Source: Pseudoalteromonas luteoviolacea (lineage in GTDB: Bacteria > Pseudomonadota > Gammaproteobacteria > Enterobacterales > Alteromonadaceae). Taken from it: a DNA stretch of 64,000 nt. The stretch covers positions 682,001 to 746,000 of the forward strand of contig NZ_JAGJEH010000001.1 of the NCBI RefSeq assembly GCF_018100925.1, read 5' to 3'. Position 1 is the stretch's first letter. Every line of letters starts with the position of its first letter. The position numbers and the translations under genes are program-made. This document shows positions 1-9,279 of this stretch, piece by piece. The notes under the pieces were generated by a model. The model ran no database searches. It was not told the DNA's origin and saw only the letters and a list, made by a program, of their open reading frames with translations.

Positions 1-1109
1 TAGGAGAAGGCATCCCGGCGAGCAGTGGCATTTCAGCGAATCATTTCGGTGCGATTTACCAAAAAAAGCAAAGCAACAAAGCTATCCAATACGATGTCTC
101 ACCGGTAAAGTTAGACGATGCGCGGATCACCCGGTGGGAATATAGACAAAATACTCACCTACCAGATGGAATAAATCCCAAAGCTGTAGAGTTGGCCAAG
201 CAGTGGGATCGCACCACGGGCTCTACCGCTGAGTTTTTGGCAAAGATGGAAGCATTTTTCGTAGCGCAAGGTTTCCAGTATAGTTTGTCTCCGCCAAGTA
301 TTAACTCAAATGACACCATTGATGAGTTTTTGTTCTCCACTCAGGTTGGGTTCTGTGGACATTATGCGTCGTCAGCTGCGTTTTTGATGAGATCAGTAGG
401 TATACCAACTAGGCTAGTGTCTGGTTATCTAGGTGGCCAGTTTAATGAAGAAAGTAGTTATTATGCGGTTTATCAATATGATGCGCATGCTTGGGTTGAA
501 TACTATGTCCCACAATATGGATGGCAAAGACTAGACCCAACCGCTTGGGTAGCGCCCGAACGAATGTTGGGTTCGCTGTCGGATCTAACCGACTTAGAGC
601 AAGAGTTTAAGGATAATTTGGGCTTTAGCCTTCAGGCATTTTCAAATATTGCCGCGATCAATTGGGTACGTTTGCAGCTCGAGCAAATAGACTTTCATTG
701 GACCCGTTGGGTATTGAATTTTGATGACAAAAAACAGTCGTCGCTGCTCAAAACACTGTTTGGGCAAAAGCATAAACTACTACCAGCTCTAAGCGTCGTG
801 TTGTTGTTAATCCTTGTATTTGGCTGTTGGTTTATCTATATAAATCTACGAGCAAGATTTAAACAGCCGAAAGAAATAAGAATATATAATAAGTTGTTAG
901 TGTTGGCTGAACTAAAATCTGATAGATTAACGCCAAAGCAAATATTCGAATGCTTAAAAACAAAATGGCCGCATGCAAAAAATGAGCTCTCAGAGTTTTA
1001 TGATTTGTTTGAAAGCACACGATATAACGAGGTGCAACTGTCATCACAGCAGTATCGAAAGCTTTCAAAACTAAATAGACAAATAATAAAAAAGGCAAAA
1101 ATAAAATAA
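1..1109 (+). CDS. TgpA-like transglutaminase, C-terminal part (5' end outside window)
   Basis: The reading frame is open from the first complete codon at base 3, so the true start lies before the window. The visible part carries a transglutaminase-core triad: Cys in GFCGHYASS (codon at 354), His in DAHAWVEYY (codon at 486) and Asp in LDPTAWV (codon at 534). A single membrane segment follows (about 777-846) and then a basic cytoplasmic tail. This is the C-terminal layout of the DUF3488/TgpA family, integral membrane proteins with a periplasmic transglutaminase domain, usually encoded after moxR and a DUF58 gene. Those partners would lie upstream and cannot be seen. The next gene starts one base after this stop, so the two are probably co-transcribed. 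The family call is firm; the substrate is unknown. Confidence 0.85.
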   Translation, partial: GEGIPASSGISANHFGAIYQKKQSNKAIQYDVSPVKLDDARITRWEYRQNTHLPDGINPKAVELAKQWDRTTGSTAEFLAKMEAFFVAQGFQYSLSPPSINSNDTIDEFLFSTQVGFCGHYASSAAFLMRSVGIPTRLVSGYLGGQFNEESSYYAVYQYDAHAWVEYYVPQYGWQRLDPTAWVAPERMLGSLSDLTDLEQEFKDNLGFSLQAFSNIAAINWVRLQLEQIDFHWTRWVLNFDDKKQSSLLKTLFGQKHKLLPALSVVLLLILVFGCWFIYINLRARFKQPKEIRIYNKLLVLAELKSDRLTPKQIFECLKTKWPHAKNELSEFYDLFESTRYNEVQLSSQQYRKLSKLNRQIIKKAKIK

Positions 1110-1110
1110 T

Positions 1111-2433
1111 ATGAACGCAGTACTCATCGGGGTCATTTTGATGTTGGGCCTCTCTTTATTTCGGGTTAACGTGATTGTAGCAATGACGATTAGCGCGCTC
1201 GTTGCTGGGTTAACAGCTGGTTTAGGGTTAGAAAAAACGCTCAATGCGTTTAATGATGGCCTGTCCGGTGGGGCTGAAATTGCGCTAAGCTACGCCATGT
1301 TGGGTGCTTTTGCGGTCGCAATTTCAAAGTCAGGGTTAACACTTATTTTGGCAAACAAATTATTGGGGTTAGTCAATAGCAAAAACAAAGACTCGGCTTC
1401 GTATTTGAGTATGCTTATTCTTGCGGTGATTATGTGTTGCGCGATAGCGTCTCAAAATCTAGTGCCGGTACATATCGCTTTTATCCCAATCTTAATTCCA
1501 CCACTCATTGTTATTTTCAATAAATTAAAAATGGATAGACGTGCGATAGCTTGCGTGCTCACATTTGGCTTGGCCACTTCTTATATGGTGTTACCTTACG
1601 GATTCGGTGGTATTTATTTATATTCGATTTTACACAAAAACCTCACAGATAATGGCCTTGAAGTGATTAATACCGATGTGCCTTACGCCATGGTGATCCC
1701 GGCGATTGGCATGCTAATTGGTTTATTGGTTGCCGTATTTATCAGCTATAGAAAACCCAGAGAGTACCAATCTAATGAGATGACGTCTGGACAAAGCGAC
1801 TTAATAGTAGAGGACCAAAGAAAAGTACTGATAGCTGGTGGTATCGCTGTTTTTTGCTCTTTACTGGCGCAAAATGTTAGCGGTTCAATGATTTTGGGCG
1901 GACTTGTAGGTGTGATGATGTTCGCTTTGTTTGGTTTGATTAAGTGGGAACAAAACTCGGATATCTTTACTAAAGGTGTGGCTATGATGGCCATGATAGG
2001 TTTCATCATGATATCTGCTCAGGGCTTTGCCGCGGTAATGAAAGAAACCGGTGATGTGGCTTCACTTGTGGCAACGTGTGCTGACCTTATAGGAGATAGT
2101 AAACCAGTTGCAGCAGCGGTGATCTTGCTGGTCGGTTTACTGATCACCATGGGTATCGGTAGCTCATTTTCAACAGTGCCTATTATCGCCACGCTGTTCG
2201 TTCCTCTATCTCTTGAAGTTGGTTTCTCTGCGATGGCAACTGTAGCTTTAGTTGGAACCGCTGGTGCACTTGGTGATGCAGGGTCTCCGGCGTCAGATTC
2301 TACACTTGGTCCAACATCCGGTTTAAATACCGATGGTCAACATGATCATATTTGGGATTCAGTCGTACCTACTTTTATTCATTTCAATATACCCTTACTT
2401 ATATTTGGCTGGATTGCGGCAATGGTGCTTTAA
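1111..2433 (+). CDS. Na+/H+ antiporter family / YuiF-like inner-membrane transporter
   Basis: A 440-aa polytopic membrane protein with about 10-12 hydrophobic segments and no cleavable signal. The glycine- and serine-rich segments [19 protein letters not shown] near residues 385-405 and [13 protein letters not shown] in the first half match the COG2056 branch of the NhaC-type ion transporter superfamily. B. subtilis YuiF, proposed to carry histidine, belongs to this branch. Whether this member moves Na+/H+ or an amino acid cannot be told from sequence. The ATG is one base after the tgpA-like stop and has no clear Shine-Dalgarno of its own, so coupling to the upstream gene is likely. A strong terminator follows directly. 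Confidence 0.82.
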   Translation: MNAVLIGVILMLGLSLFRVNVIVAMTISALVAGLTAGLGLEKTLNAFNDGLSGGAEIALSYAMLGAFAVAISKSGLTLILANKLLGLVNSKNKDSASYLSMLILAVIMCCAIASQNLVPVHIAFIPILIPPLIVIFNKLKMDRRAIACVLTFGLATSYMVLPYGFGGIYLYSILHKNLTDNGLEVINTDVPYAMVIPAIGMLIGLLVAVFISYRKPREYQSNEMTSGQSDLIVEDQRKVLIAGGIAVFCSLLAQNVSGSMILGGLVGVMMFALFGLIKWEQNSDIFTKGVAMMAMIGFIMISAQGFAAVMKETGDVASLVATCADLIGDSKPVAAAVILLVGLLITMGIGSSFSTVPIIATLFVPLSLEVGFSAMATVALVGTAGALGDAGSPASDSTLGPTSGLNTDGQHDHIWDSVVPTFIHFNIPLLIFGWIAAMVL

Positions 2434-2435
2434 AG

Positions 2436-2460
2436 AAAAGGGCTTACAGGCCCTTTTTTT
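2436..2460 (+). terminator. Intrinsic terminator after the YuiF-like gene
   Basis: An 8-bp stem AAAAGGGC / GCCCTTTT with the 6-nt loop TTACAG runs straight into a T tract, three bases after the stop codon. Confidence 0.9.
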
Positions 2461-2638
2461 AGCTCTTAACTTATCGTTTTATGGCTGTTATTTTTAGTTT
2501 AAAAAAACATTTTTAAGTTGCTTCGCAAACTGCAATTTACGGTCTTATTTTTCATAATTAAATAAGTAAAAACAAAAGCTTACCTTTTGGCTCGCTTCAT
2601 GCAAAATGTCTTCTGAAAAATAATTTGGAGGTGATTGT

Positions 2639-3496
2639 ATGAATGTAGTGTTTGTTGGTGCTGGGCAAGATATGCTTGATTTAATGAAGTCTTTAAAACC
2701 ACTTTGTCAAAACCTTAGTGCAATATGTGCTACGCCTGAGGCAAGCTTTGATATAGACAATAAGTGCGCATTGCTCTCATATTCACAATTGGAAATATTG
2801 CAAAGTATGAGTCTGGCTTTGAGTTCCTCACAACGAAAGAACAAGACCCATCATGTAGCCAATTTAGAATTGCTTTCATTGATGTGTCACACGCCAACGG
2901 AAGCCCTCACGGTATTTAATCAATCCATAAATAACAGCACTAATAGCGTTTTGCCAATGTCGGACTATGCGACGGACTTAATAGCGATTACGTATGGTGG
3001 GGAAACCGTTGTCGGTGCGAAAAATATCAATCGCCTCAATGCGCTTCCCAAAGAAGTGTTTTTATCAAAAGACGTTGATACATCGCTAGATGCTATTGCG
3101 GTTATTGAAGATGCTGATCTAATAATTTTTGGGCCTTGTAACCCGTTCACAGATTTGTTGCCTTTGCTGCTTATCCAAGACATAAAAAATGCTGTGCTAG
3201 AAACAAGTGCTAGTCGTCTTTTTATTGATATGCCCCAGTCTAATAGTGAGCTTTTGAATAGTTGTACATCTGCAGAGTATTTGCATTGGATGAGTTGTCA
3301 ATTAGGGTATCAATTTTTTGATATTTCAATATCAAACCAGTTTGCTGACATTATCAGTTACCACTATAAAGAGAGTATGTCTTCTAAGGCACATGATACA
3401 TACCACAACAATGGACTAGATATGATGAACACTCTGTTTGAATTACCAAGTTTAAGGTCTTCAAATCCGCTGACCGTTACGGCGGTGAAGTATTAA
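2639..3496 (+). CDS. Divergent YvcK/CofD-like (gluconeogenesis factor family) protein
   Basis: A 285-aa soluble protein behind a very strong ribosome site (GGAGGTGA, 6 bases before ATG). The middle and C-terminal parts follow the YvcK/CofD pattern: SVLPMSDYATDL, a sheet segment ending GAKNINR, and DLIIFGPCNPFTDLLPLLL, where typical members have an IGPGSLYTSILPNLL-like block. The N-terminus (MNVVFVGAGQDMLDLMKSL) lacks the usual GGTGLS loop, and the loop after it, DDGGSSG in classical YvcK, is not recognisable. It is therefore a shortened, divergent member whose sugar-nucleotide binding cannot be assumed. Transcription is probably monocistronic: a terminator lies upstream and the next gene is convergent. 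Confidence 0.6.
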   Translation: MNVVFVGAGQDMLDLMKSLKPLCQNLSAICATPEASFDIDNKCALLSYSQLEILQSMSLALSSSQRKNKTHHVANLELLSLMCHTPTEALTVFNQSINNSTNSVLPMSDYATDLIAITYGGETVVGAKNINRLNALPKEVFLSKDVDTSLDAIAVIEDADLIIFGPCNPFTDLLPLLLIQDIKNAVLETSASRLFIDMPQSNSELLNSCTSAEYLHWMSCQLGYQFFDISISNQFADIISYHYKESMSSKAHDTYHNNGLDMMNTLFELPSLRSSNPLTVTAVKY

Positions 3497-3498
3497 GG

Positions 3499-3522
3499 TT
3501 GTGCTCACTCGGTTGTGAGCAA
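3499..3522. terminator. Hairpin between convergent genes
   Basis: The 7-bp stem TGCTCAC / GTGAGCA lies in the 27-base gap between two convergent genes. It has no long T tract on either side, so a terminator role is likely from position only. Confidence 0.4.
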
Positions 3523-3523
3523 A

Positions 3524-4516
3524 TCATCTGTTGTTAGTACAAGTCATTGCATTTTTTTGATTACAATAATGAAAATCTAAATAGTATGCACTTTGGGGAG
3601 GCTTTTTATTGAATTTAACATAATTGTAAAGCAGTTCAGCGCTGTTTAATCCCATATGGTATGGCTTTTGACCTATGTTAATTGTGGAAAGCCCTAGTCC
3701 CAGCGCTTTAACTTGAATTTCCTCGGTATCTGCGGAAATAACAGTGACAGTTTGTTGTAACAGTTTTTGTTTAAAAGGTTGTAATGCGCTGACGTATTTG
3801 TCATTAAACTGAGCAAAACCGGCAACTGCTATAAAGATAGGAGGTGCATCGGTGCTCAGTATGGCAATCAGTTGGCTCAAAGCTTCATCGCGCTTACCCA
3901 TAGTATAAAGTGGACACCTTTCATGCTCTATCCAACCCGACTCCCCCGTCAGCTTTTTATCTGCTGTGCCGGAGAGAGCATGCCTTACACCCCGAATTCT
4001 TTCATTTAAATTTGGGGTAGTGTAATGTCCAGATTGAATGCAGACAGGTTGAGGGGATTGCTTTTTGTATTTTTTGGCTGCCTGCCCCAATGCAACACCA
4101 AAATCAAAATTATTAGTACCTACATAGGCCAATCTATAAGCATGTTGCTCGCTTAATAGATCAGAATCAAATGTAATTACAGGGATACCTTTTTGCTTTG
4201 CCTCTTTTAATGCCCCTGAAACCAAGTAATTTGAATCAGTTGTTGATACTAAAATACCATCGACACCTTTTTCGACGTATTCCCTTACGATAAGTACTTG
4301 CGTACGGACATCTTGATAATCATCAGCGCCATCATATAGACAAGTCAAATCACTTTTTTGGCGTGCAAAGTCCTTACAGCCTGCAAACGCTTGCTGATAA
4401 AAACTATCATTTTGCGTTTTGCCTATTAAGGCAAATGTATATTGAGCTATTGCATTTGTGCTTAATAAGGATAAACCGAATAGCAAATAAATTGATATAC
4501 GCTTCACTTCAGTCAC
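3524..4516 (-). CDS. Periplasmic sugar-binding-type protein, orphan
   Basis: A 330-aa exported protein. The signal peptide ends near NAIAQ, and the mature part begins YTFALIGKTQNDSFYQQAF, the first strand and helix of a type I periplasmic binding protein (Peripla_BP_4, RbsB/LacI fold). The hinge-region pattern VDGILVSTTDSNYLV followed by GIPVITFDSDL is typical. The start codon is GTG at 4516 with AAGGA upstream; a second in-frame GTG lies three codons inside. No ABC permease or ATPase is adjacent, so it may feed a transporter elsewhere or serve as a ligand-sensing partner. Six or so cysteines, including paired ones in the C-terminal part, suggest periplasmic disulfides. The ligand is unknown. 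Confidence 0.75.
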   Translation of the reverse strand: MTEVKRISIYLLFGLSLLSTNAIAQYTFALIGKTQNDSFYQQAFAGCKDFARQKSDLTCLYDGADDYQDVRTQVLIVREYVEKGVDGILVSTTDSNYLVSGALKEAKQKGIPVITFDSDLLSEQHAYRLAYVGTNNFDFGVALGQAAKKYKKQSPQPVCIQSGHYTTPNLNERIRGVRHALSGTADKKLTGESGWIEHERCPLYTMGKRDEALSQLIAILSTDAPPIFIAVAGFAQFNDKYVSALQPFKQKLLQQTVTVISADTEEIQVKALGLGLSTINIGQKPYHMGLNSAELLYNYVKFNKKPPQSAYYLDFHYCNQKNAMTCTNNR

Positions 4517-4658
4517 TATTTCTAAGTCCTTGACTAAATTATGATATGTCTGGTTTGTAGTGCAAATATTTTAACGCTTTTTTAAATTAGCGCAATGAGT
4601 TATACCGCAAAGCTTGCTATCCGTTGGGGCGTTTTCGGTTATTCTGGCGGGGAATCGG

Positions 4659-5336
4659 CTAGTCGGTGGTAGTGCTAGCCGCCTTTTTTCTTTGGATGGC
4701 CATCTCGAGTATCGAAATGTGACGCGATACTTTTGACGCTAACAAGCGGCTAAATGCACCGAAAAAATAAATGATGGGAATGACGTACGCTATCGATAAA
4801 ACCCAATCAAGCTCAATCTCACTGAGCTTATCCAAAGAGATCAGTAGCGCTAGAATACCTGGCGCAAACCCTATTCGCTCAATTGATCCTACCAGCAATG
4901 CAGTTTTTTGTTCAAATAAGTGTTTCTGTGCTTGGATTTCAAGTAACACAAGTTCTAGGTGATGTATGTTTCTAGTGCTCAGGAAATCAACATATTTTTG
5001 ATCAAATCTTTGCGTATTTAGCGCGTTTACATAAATTAGATTAAACGGGTTTTTGAAATGGGATTTTATCTCGTCTTTTTTCAAAATAAATAGCAAGGCT
5101 GGGTGAGCAACAATACCAAAATATCCCATTAAAAGGAGAATTAGCGAAGTGTATTTATATGTTTCAAGTTGACTGATCTGCCACACAAATGCGACTAGGA
5201 TAGCTGCCAATATGAGCGTAAGGTAGCCAATGTACAGTTTGATTTCAATGTGCTTAGGGAGTCTCCCCCCTTGCTTACACAAAATAGTCTCGCGTCGGCT
5301 TAACCCTTGCAATGCTCTATATATTGAGTCTGACAA
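4659..5336 (-). CDS. Hypothetical membrane protein with about four TM segments
   Basis: A 225-aa protein not recognised as a named family. Two hydrophobic segments lie at about residues 30-85 and two more near 150-200. Between them is a charged, probably cytoplasmic stretch of about 65 residues, and a basic C-terminus follows. The start is taken as TTG at 5336 because AAGGA sits 8 bases before it and no ATG gives a full N-terminus. It lies on the same strand just downstream of the glycosyltransferase gene, but with a gap of about 100 bases, so an operon is possible rather than shown. Confidence 0.55.
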   Translation of the reverse strand: MSDSIYRALQGLSRRETILCKQGGRLPKHIEIKLYIGYLTLILAAILVAFVWQISQLETYKYTSLILLLMGYFGIVAHPALLFILKKDEIKSHFKNPFNLIYVNALNTQRFDQKYVDFLSTRNIHHLELVLLEIQAQKHLFEQKTALLVGSIERIGFAPGILALLISLDKLSEIELDWVLSIAYVIPIIYFFGAFSRLLASKVSRHISILEMAIQRKKAASTTTD

Positions 5337-5443
5337 TGCAATGTTCCTTGTATTTAACTTAACCTATTTTAGAAGCAGTCTGAAGTGCTCCTCGTCTTAT
5401 AGGTATAGAACATAAAACAATACTTGATGCGACTTTATTGGAA

Positions 5444-6580
5444 TCACAGCGCTTGGATCCACCTAGATAGGGCTCTAGATTGGTGTTTTACATTGAAATT
5501 TTCTTCTGCATATTTACGCGCATTTTGACCGAGTAAGTGCCGGTGATAGGTACTTAACTGCATAAAAGCAGTTAGCATGTTACTCATAGCTGCAATGCTA
5601 TTCGGGGGGCATTTCATTCCGGTATTAGAACTAGTAATTTCTTTACATGCCGCAATATTAGATGTGAGTACAGGCAAACCACTGGCCATAGCCTCTTTTA
5701 CATAGGTGATATTATCGACTTGTGCGAGGCTGCCGTTTGAGCAATAAGGCGAAACGATAGCGGTATAATGAGGGAGTTTATTAAGGATCCACTTTCGAGA
5801 TTTATTGCCAAGAAAATGAACTTTACCATTGAGTCTTTTTCGGATCAGGTCATTAACTAAAGTCTTTTTAATTGGGCCTTCGCCAATTATATCTAGCTTT
5901 ATGCTGAATCGGGACGGTAAATCAGCGAGTGCGCTTAGTACTACCTTTAACCCTGATTCATCGACAATGTTGCCAATGAATACCAGATGCAAAGTAGTTT
6001 TGTTTCTTTCATATGGTTTGTACTTTGATATATCTAGGCCTCTATTAAGCACTAAGGAGTGCTCGTCAGCAGCGAGTCGTTGGCATTCTAACTCTACCAA
6101 TGGTAAATCACATTGATCTACAAGCTTTTGCGCACTTTTCCCCATGCTGCTATATGAAGAAACGCCCCAAAAACTTGAAAGTGAAACTTTGGCGCACTTG
6201 CTGCCTAACAGGCTGACGTAATAATCGTGTTGATTAAAAATACAGTGTAAGTGTTGAATTTCTAGTTGTTTTAGCTTTTCTGCAAGCATTAATCCCTGTG
6301 AAACAAAGCGATAAGAATTACGGCAATTCAGCTGCTTCCATATTGAATAGCAGGTACCTAAATCTGAGAAACTTGTAAACAAAGGGGCTGTCGAAAATAT
6401 GCCCGCTCTTGCCAAATACGTTATAGATACAGATTTGTGTAGGTTACGGATATTTTTATACTTAATAGGTGTCAAGACAGTAACGCGATGCCCTATTTCT
6501 GCAAGTGCATTCGCCTCACTTAATATCATAGCGACTTCGTTTGGCAGTTTAGATGTCGTGTATATTCCAATATGCTTCAT
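5444..6580 (-). CDS. Family 4 glycosyltransferase (GT-B)
   Basis: The product (378 aa from the chosen start) begins MKHIGIYTTSKLPNEVAMIL, the first Rossmann strand of a GT-B enzyme. The C-terminal half has HLVFIGNIVDESGLKVVL, IDIIGEGP-type spacing and KEAMASGLPVLTSN, the nucleotide-sugar-binding signature of Glycos_transf_1 (GT4). The frame is open 44 codons further upstream, but the ATG at 6580 gives the canonical N-terminus and is preceded by AAGGGT. Such enzymes build surface polysaccharide or glycolipid from an NDP-sugar at the cytoplasmic face. No other polysaccharide genes are near, so the acceptor is unknown. Confidence 0.8.
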   Translation of the reverse strand: MKHIGIYTTSKLPNEVAMILSEANALAEIGHRVTVLTPIKYKNIRNLHKSVSITYLARAGIFSTAPLFTSFSDLGTCYSIWKQLNCRNSYRFVSQGLMLAEKLKQLEIQHLHCIFNQHDYYVSLLGSKCAKVSLSSFWGVSSYSSMGKSAQKLVDQCDLPLVELECQRLAADEHSLVLNRGLDISKYKPYERNKTTLHLVFIGNIVDESGLKVVLSALADLPSRFSIKLDIIGEGPIKKTLVNDLIRKRLNGKVHFLGNKSRKWILNKLPHYTAIVSPYCSNGSLAQVDNITYVKEAMASGLPVLTSNIAACKEITSSNTGMKCPPNSIAAMSNMLTAFMQLSTYHRHLLGQNARKYAEENFNVKHQSRALSRWIQAL

Positions 6581-6730
6581 TTTACTAACCCTTATCTGTT
6601 GTTTAAGATTAGTAATCAAAAAACAAGCCAATATTAACTTGCTGTTTTTTAAAATAAAAAACTTTTGTATTGGCTGAGTTATGCAAAATGCGACGCATTT
6701 TTCAATGGCCACATTAAAAAAGCAATGTAT

Positions 6731-7183
6731 TTAAGCTTGAACGATAGTTTTTGACATCGGGACAAATCGAATGCCATTGAATTGTCCCTCAGGCTCAGTT
6801 TCGGTAAACCCTTGCTTTTCGTAAAAGCTGCGGGCATTGAGCGATGACCTTAGTGAGACTTGCTTACCCTTGGCATAACTTAGTAGCTTATCTAATAGGA
6901 CTTTGCCAATACCACTCCCCTGCTCCCCCTTGGCGACGAACAAATGAGTTATGTAGTTTCTTTCCCTTATTGCTGCAAAACCGACGATTCTATCTTCATC
7001 AATGGCAATAAATGAATTAAAAATTGATTGGTTCAAAGTCGCTTCAAGATCGGGAATGACTCTGTTTATAAACTCTGTCTGACCTTGCTCGCAAAAGTGT
7101 GGCAATATGTCGCACTTCGAAACTTCTGAAACGAGTTTAGAAATGTTTTCAAGGTCACTAAATTGAAATGCTCTAATGTGCAT
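6731..7183 (-). CDS. GNAT-family N-acetyltransferase
   Basis: A 150-aa protein of normal single-domain GNAT length. The acetyl-CoA pyrophosphate-binding loop is GEQGSGIGKVLLDKL (Q-x-x-G-x-G), and the C-terminal strand SFYEKQGFTET is the usual GNAT motif B region. A good ribosome site (AAGGAG) precedes ATG 7183. It starts 18 bases after the sensor kinase stop, so it is probably the last gene of the RND/two-component operon. That context would fit detoxification of a pump substrate, but the acceptor cannot be read from sequence. Confidence 0.8.
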   Translation of the reverse strand: MHIRAFQFSDLENISKLVSEVSKCDILPHFCEQGQTEFINRVIPDLEATLNQSIFNSFIAIDEDRIVGFAAIRERNYITHLFVAKGEQGSGIGKVLLDKLLSYAKGKQVSLRSSLNARSFYEKQGFTETEPEGQFNGIRFVPMSKTIVQA

Positions 7184-7201
7184 AGCTTAACTCCTTTAGC
7201 G

Positions 7202-8593
7202 CTATGATGATGCAGTAGGTACAACCCTATCATGGAAATAGACGTGAAAGGTAGCCCCACCTAACTCATTGTTACATATAACATCTATCTTAGCATCGTG
7301 AGCCGATACAACTTCGTGGACTATTGCTAAACCTAATCCACTTCCCGTTAATGTTGATTGCTCCTTACGCCAAAACCGCTCAAACAGTTTGGCTCTATCT
7401 TCTTCTTTGATCCCCGGCCCTGAATCTTTAACGGAAATACGACCACAAGCTACTTCAACGATAATTTGTGCGCCATCTTGTGCATGTTTTAAGGCATTTT
7501 CGAGTAGGTTTTTCAACATGATAATTAGTGCAGCTTGATCACCTATCACCGATGGATTTTCATCGACTTCTTCCAAAGCGAGTTCTTTTTGGTAGGTCAA
7601 TGTCAAAGGACCTAGCAGCATACAGACATCTTTAGCAACATCGGTAATATTGACTGGTTTGTGAAGGTAACTGTTTTGATTCTGCGCTCGCGACAAATCA
7701 AGTAACTGCTCTACAACACGAGTCATATAAGAGATATCGCTCATGAGTTCGCATGCAATTTTATCAGGTAGGTTAGCAAGCTCAAGGCGTGTTCTCAGTA
7801 CTGCTAATGGTGTTTTTAGTTCGTGTGCCGCGTTGGCAACAAAGCGCTTTTGTTCTTTGAACCCTTTTTCTACTCTGTCCATCGTGTCATTAAGTGCATT
7901 AACAAGGGGCAGCATTTCACTGGGAACCCCCTTTTTGTCGAGCCTGCGGTCAAGTTGCGCAGGTTCAATGCCATCTAACTCTTCGGCCACCTTATTGACT
8001 GGTTTTACAATCGCTTTTATCGAGACGTATCCTACACATATGAAAATTAAAAATGCGGCTACCATAGTCAGGGTTAACACTTGTCCGAGCATAGGTAAAA
8101 CAGCTTCGTTGGCTAACTCCCCTATTAAGTCGTCTCTGGCAAGGTCAACGTAGAGTTCTCTTCCTTGAACTGAAACAGCCATGCGATACCTATCAATGCC
8201 ATTTGAGAATGAATACCCCTCAGGCAAGTCCATAGGAAGTGCCAGTAAGGCAACTGATGTTTCTATATGTGGGTTCGAGGTTAAAATGACAGCGTTGCTG
8301 CTTCGATCGATTACTTTGAACGCTAGATTGTTAAAAAGCGCGTCATAGCCCCACTTTTTCGCGATATTGCTTGAAGAATAATTGAGCCTTCCTTGTGCGT
8401 CAAAGTGCAAGCCATCCGGTATATCTTCTGCCATACCATGCATACTTTTTTCAACGGCAATATTCGCGAAGTTGATAGAAAATAAGAACAGAATAGCGCC
8501 AATTAATGCGAAGACTACACCTCCCATTACACCAAACAATATAAAAAGCTTGCGAGCCAAAGAGCCTTTTTTTGTAACACCAACTTGGTTCAT
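7202..8593 (-). CDS. Sensor histidine kinase of the RND operon
   Basis: A 463-aa membrane kinase. TM1 is at about residues 17-42, a periplasmic sensor of about 125 residues follows, TM2 is at 170-193, then HAMP, HisKA with His257 in AHELKTPLAVL, and a HATPase_c domain with N box LLENALKHA, DSGPGI and TGSGLGLAIV. The domain order is that of the QseC/PmrB-like family. Its ATG overlaps the stop of the response-regulator gene (ATGA), so the pair is translationally coupled. The pump genes directly upstream suggest it senses a compound exported by the pump or membrane damage it relieves. The ligand is unknown. Confidence 0.9.
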   Translation of the reverse strand: MNQVGVTKKGSLARKLFILFGVMGGVVFALIGAILFLFSINFANIAVEKSMHGMAEDIPDGLHFDAQGRLNYSSSNIAKKWGYDALFNNLAFKVIDRSSNAVILTSNPHIETSVALLALPMDLPEGYSFSNGIDRYRMAVSVQGRELYVDLARDDLIGELANEAVLPMLGQVLTLTMVAAFLIFICVGYVSIKAIVKPVNKVAEELDGIEPAQLDRRLDKKGVPSEMLPLVNALNDTMDRVEKGFKEQKRFVANAAHELKTPLAVLRTRLELANLPDKIACELMSDISYMTRVVEQLLDLSRAQNQNSYLHKPVNITDVAKDVCMLLGPLTLTYQKELALEEVDENPSVIGDQAALIIMLKNLLENALKHAQDGAQIIVEVACGRISVKDSGPGIKEEDRAKLFERFWRKEQSTLTGSGLGLAIVHEVVSAHDAKIDVICNNELGGATFHVYFHDRVVPTASS

Positions 8594-9255
8594 GACAATA
8601 TGTACCCTATTCCACGTATTGTTTTTATATCTGCATTAGCACCTGCCTGTTCTAGCTTTTTTCGTATTCGGTGCATGGCAACTTGGATTGCATTGTCCGT
8701 TACTTCGAAACCGAGTGCATATATTGCATCATAAATGGCATTTTTACTGACGGTTAAACTGGCGTGGCGTATCATATATTCTAATATTGCAACCTCAGTT
8801 TTACCCATATTGACATTATTGTTATCGACCATTACCCGTCTTGCCTTGCTGTCTAGCGATATATTTCCTCGAGTCAGTATATTGCCGGAGTACTCGACTG
8901 GTCTTCTCAAGATAGCGCGAAGCCTTGCTTTGAGTTCATCAATAGCAAAAGGTTTATTGAGATAGTCATCTGCACCTAGGTCGAGGCCTTTGATCCGGTC
9001 CTCTACACCTCCTCGTGCAGTCAATATTAATATTGGGATCGGATTCTGCTGTGCTCGTAACTGCCTGATAACGTCAATACCATCCGTATCAGGGAGCCCT
9101 AAGTCCAGCACCAATGCATCATATTGCCAACCTTCTAAAAGGCTGGTCATCTCTTTTGCGCAATTGGCAATGTCGGCTGCATGTCCATCTTGCAGTATGG
9201 CCTGTTGAATAAATTCGGCAAGCTGAAGATTATCTTCTGTGATTAAAATACGCAT
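8590..9255 (-). CDS. OmpR/QseB-type response regulator of the RND operon
   Basis: A 221-aa regulator. The N-terminal receiver has the acidic pair at residues 7-8, the phospho-acceptor Asp51 in VLDLGLPDTDG and Lys101 in NKPFAI. The C-terminal winged-helix domain ends with ADIKTIRGIGYILS, the usual OmpR/PhoB wing. It lies 24 bases after the RND pump and overlaps the kinase gene. A direct repeat of AAGTTTC with 11-bp periodicity sits before the first gene of the operon and is the natural candidate for its binding site (see 14186-14203). Confidence 0.92.
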   Translation of the reverse strand: MRILITEDNLQLAEFIQQAILQDGHAADIANCAKEMTSLLEGWQYDALVLDLGLPDTDGIDVIRQLRAQQNPIPILILTARGGVEDRIKGLDLGADDYLNKPFAIDELKARLRAILRRPVEYSGNILTRGNISLDSKARRVMVDNNNVNMGKTEVAILEYMIRHASLTVSKNAIYDAIYALGFEVTDNAIQVAMHRIRKKLEQAGANADIKTIRGIGYILS

Positions 9256-9279
9256 GGCGGTGGATTATCCTTTTTATTG

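Noticed and set aside
4652..4687. Plus-strand hairpin GGCTAG...CTAGCC with T run
   Set aside because: It overlaps the end of a minus-strand gene and no plus-strand gene precedes it; likely coincidental.
6581..6712. 44-codon N-terminal extension of the glycosyltransferase
   Set aside because: The extension has no family similarity, while ATG 6580 gives the canonical GT-B N-terminus with a ribosome site.
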